Shown here piece by piece: positions 62,661 to 64,000 of a stretch of 64,000 bases of DNA (position 1 is the stretch's first letter; every line of letters begins with the position of its first letter). Both the position numbers and the translations under genes were made by a program. This DNA is from Maniola hyperantus. Its lineage: Eukaryota; Arthropoda; Insecta; Lepidoptera; Nymphalidae. The notes under the pieces were generated by a model, which was given only the letters and a program-made list of their open reading frames with translations, was not told where the DNA came from and made no database searches. The stretch lies in NCBI RefSeq assembly GCF_902806685.2, contig NC_048557.2, positions 1,984,001-2,048,000 of the forward strand. Direction: 5' to 3'.

Positions 62661-63415
62661 AAAAACCTACACCTGTCTCTGTGTGTACACGCAATGCCGT
62701 CAACAGCCGCTGGAGGGAGATTGTAAGAGCTGCAGTGAAAAAGAACTCCGATCCACCAAGCGTGGACGAATAGAAGAAGATTAGGACAGTCCCATTTTAT
62801 GAGAACGCCTGGTAAGCCTTCTTCTACACGTTCGTAGGTATAAGCACGGTAATGTTATCTATACAGTATTGTAACTCGGCCGTATCTTTGAAATAAATAC
62901 CTACAGCAGCGCGCTACGTAAACATGCGATAGGGCTGCCCGCCTCCGGCATTTTAATTACATTTGCTTACTTTGTGTTTAAATATGTTGTCATATTAAAT
63001 ATGTACTTGAACTTATTTTTAGTGTAAAATCGCGCGGTTATTAAAAAAACAAAACACCGTCCGTTCGTCACTGCGTCATCGCGACTGGCTGCGCCGCGAG
63101 CGCACCGCGAGATCGAGGCGCGTAGGTATAGCTCGCGTTTCGCCTGTTTGTATGAAGTTGGAATACTGCATAGATAACATTACCGTGGTATAAGTTAATT
63201 GCATCTCGCAAACATGTGCCCGCTGTTTGCTTAAATAATTGTGGTGCTAGCAATTGTGTATACTGATTGTATAACTATCAGATATTACATAATATTTGTA
63301 TGGAACTTGGAAGCAACCGCAAAAGGTTGTATACATTTGTAAGTTTATATCACCATGTCTTAATTGTTTATTGTTTTTAATAAATATGATTAATCGAACC
63401 GCGAATATACTTTAA
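62661..63415. other. No gene recognised; GC-rich patch
   Basis: A possible LINE end lies at about 62690-62773 (NAVNSRWREIVRAAVKK, then a stop). A GC-rich patch at 63060-63140 (GACTGGCTGCGCCGCGAGCG) stands out from AT-rich surroundings. It shows no kinesin or other motif on either strand. Confidence 0.4.
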
Positions 63416-63611
63416 CTAGCTTACGCTCGCGACTTCGTCCGCATGGACTACATAAATTGCAAACCTCTATTTCACCCCCTTAGGGGTTGAATATTTAAAA
63501 ATCCTTTCTTAGCGGATGCCTACGTCATAATAGCTATGCCAAATTTCAGCTCGATCCGTCCAGTAGTTGATAGATCAGTTAGTCAGTCAGCTATTCCTTT
63601 AATACAGATAA
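63416..63611 (-). mobile_element. Helitron-like family B
   Basis: ACTAGCTTACGCTCGCGACT, ACCCCCTTAGGGGTTGAATA, TTTCAGCTCGATCCGTCCAG and GATAGATCAGTTAGTCAGTC, with a short deletion at GTAG/TTGATAG. Confidence 0.8.
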
Positions 63612-64000
63612 TAAAATAAAATAATTTAGATAATATAGATAATAAAAGCTATATACTTTATTATTGTCTAATTGGGCTATATTTCAGCTCTACTGGTTCA
63701 GCCTTTCAGTTAAAATGTCAGACGTCTATCGATCCGTGCGAAGCAAGTAGCCTGTGAAAAGTAGGATAGCAACGAAAAGCGGACTCCGGTTAAATATTGC
63801 GAAAAAGATTGAACAAAGGAGGTAGATGTATATTTTAGAAGCCGTACAAGCCTTCCTTTTTGAGCTCTGATTTATGAAAATAGCATGTATGTGCCTAAAG
63901 TATAATATAATAATTACAACCAGGAATTTGATGCATTCGAAACTAATGTTTGAAATGTTTATTTTAGAAGTTGGAATGGACATCATACAATATATACCTA

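Noticed and set aside
1..64000. CRISPR arrays, bacterial operons, integrated virus genomes
   Set aside because: No regularly spaced direct repeats with unique spacers, no Shine-Dalgarno gene clusters, and no viral structural or replication genes were seen. All reverse-transcriptase-like pieces fit non-LTR retrotransposons.

Overview
This window looks like nuclear DNA from a moth or butterfly (Lepidoptera). The evidence is AT-rich sequence, genes split by short GT-AG introns, and a dense load of repeats typical of the order: small non-autonomous Helitron-like elements ending in CTAGT after a GC hairpin, tRNA-derived SINEs, 3' stubs of non-LTR retrotransposons with GATGAT tails, and many small inverted-repeat (MITE-like) elements. 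No species can be named from sequence alone.

Three protein-coding genes are well supported. (1) 16811-26593, plus strand: a complete 12-exon gene for eIF2D (ligatin). The spliced frame gives 587 residues, close to the usual length of about 580. (2) 27388-29325, minus strand, tail-to-tail with eIF2D: an intronless 645-residue protein that reads as a divergent NEK2. Its kinase domain has lost the catalytic HRD and DFG residues, but a short coiled-coil, a KEN box and a PP1-docking KVHF motif remain. (3) 37011-56881, minus strand: the last seven coding exons (470 residues) of a kinesin-2 motor of the KIF3B/Klp68D type. Its 5' exons lie beyond the right edge of the window. It has a 13.9-kb intron (42822-56687) packed with repeats.

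Layout: 1-16700 holds no recognisable host gene, only repeats, including a perfect 237-bp palindrome (5267-5503), a nested SINE-in-SINE, R1-like and other LINE stubs, and a GCGGT-type satellite. 16811-29325 is the eIF2D/NEK2-like convergent pair. 29326-37010 is intergenic, with MITEs and a 43-bp minisatellite. 37011-56881 is the kinesin gene. 56882-64000 is probably the next kinesin intron, again full of repeats.

The three genes share no pathway: translation, a probable centrosome/mitosis protein, and ciliary/axonal transport. I see no operon, CRISPR array, rRNA, genuine tRNA gene or virus genome. The best candidates for something not previously described are the NEK2-like pseudokinase and the perfect palindrome, together with several smaller inverted duplications of the kind left by template switching.
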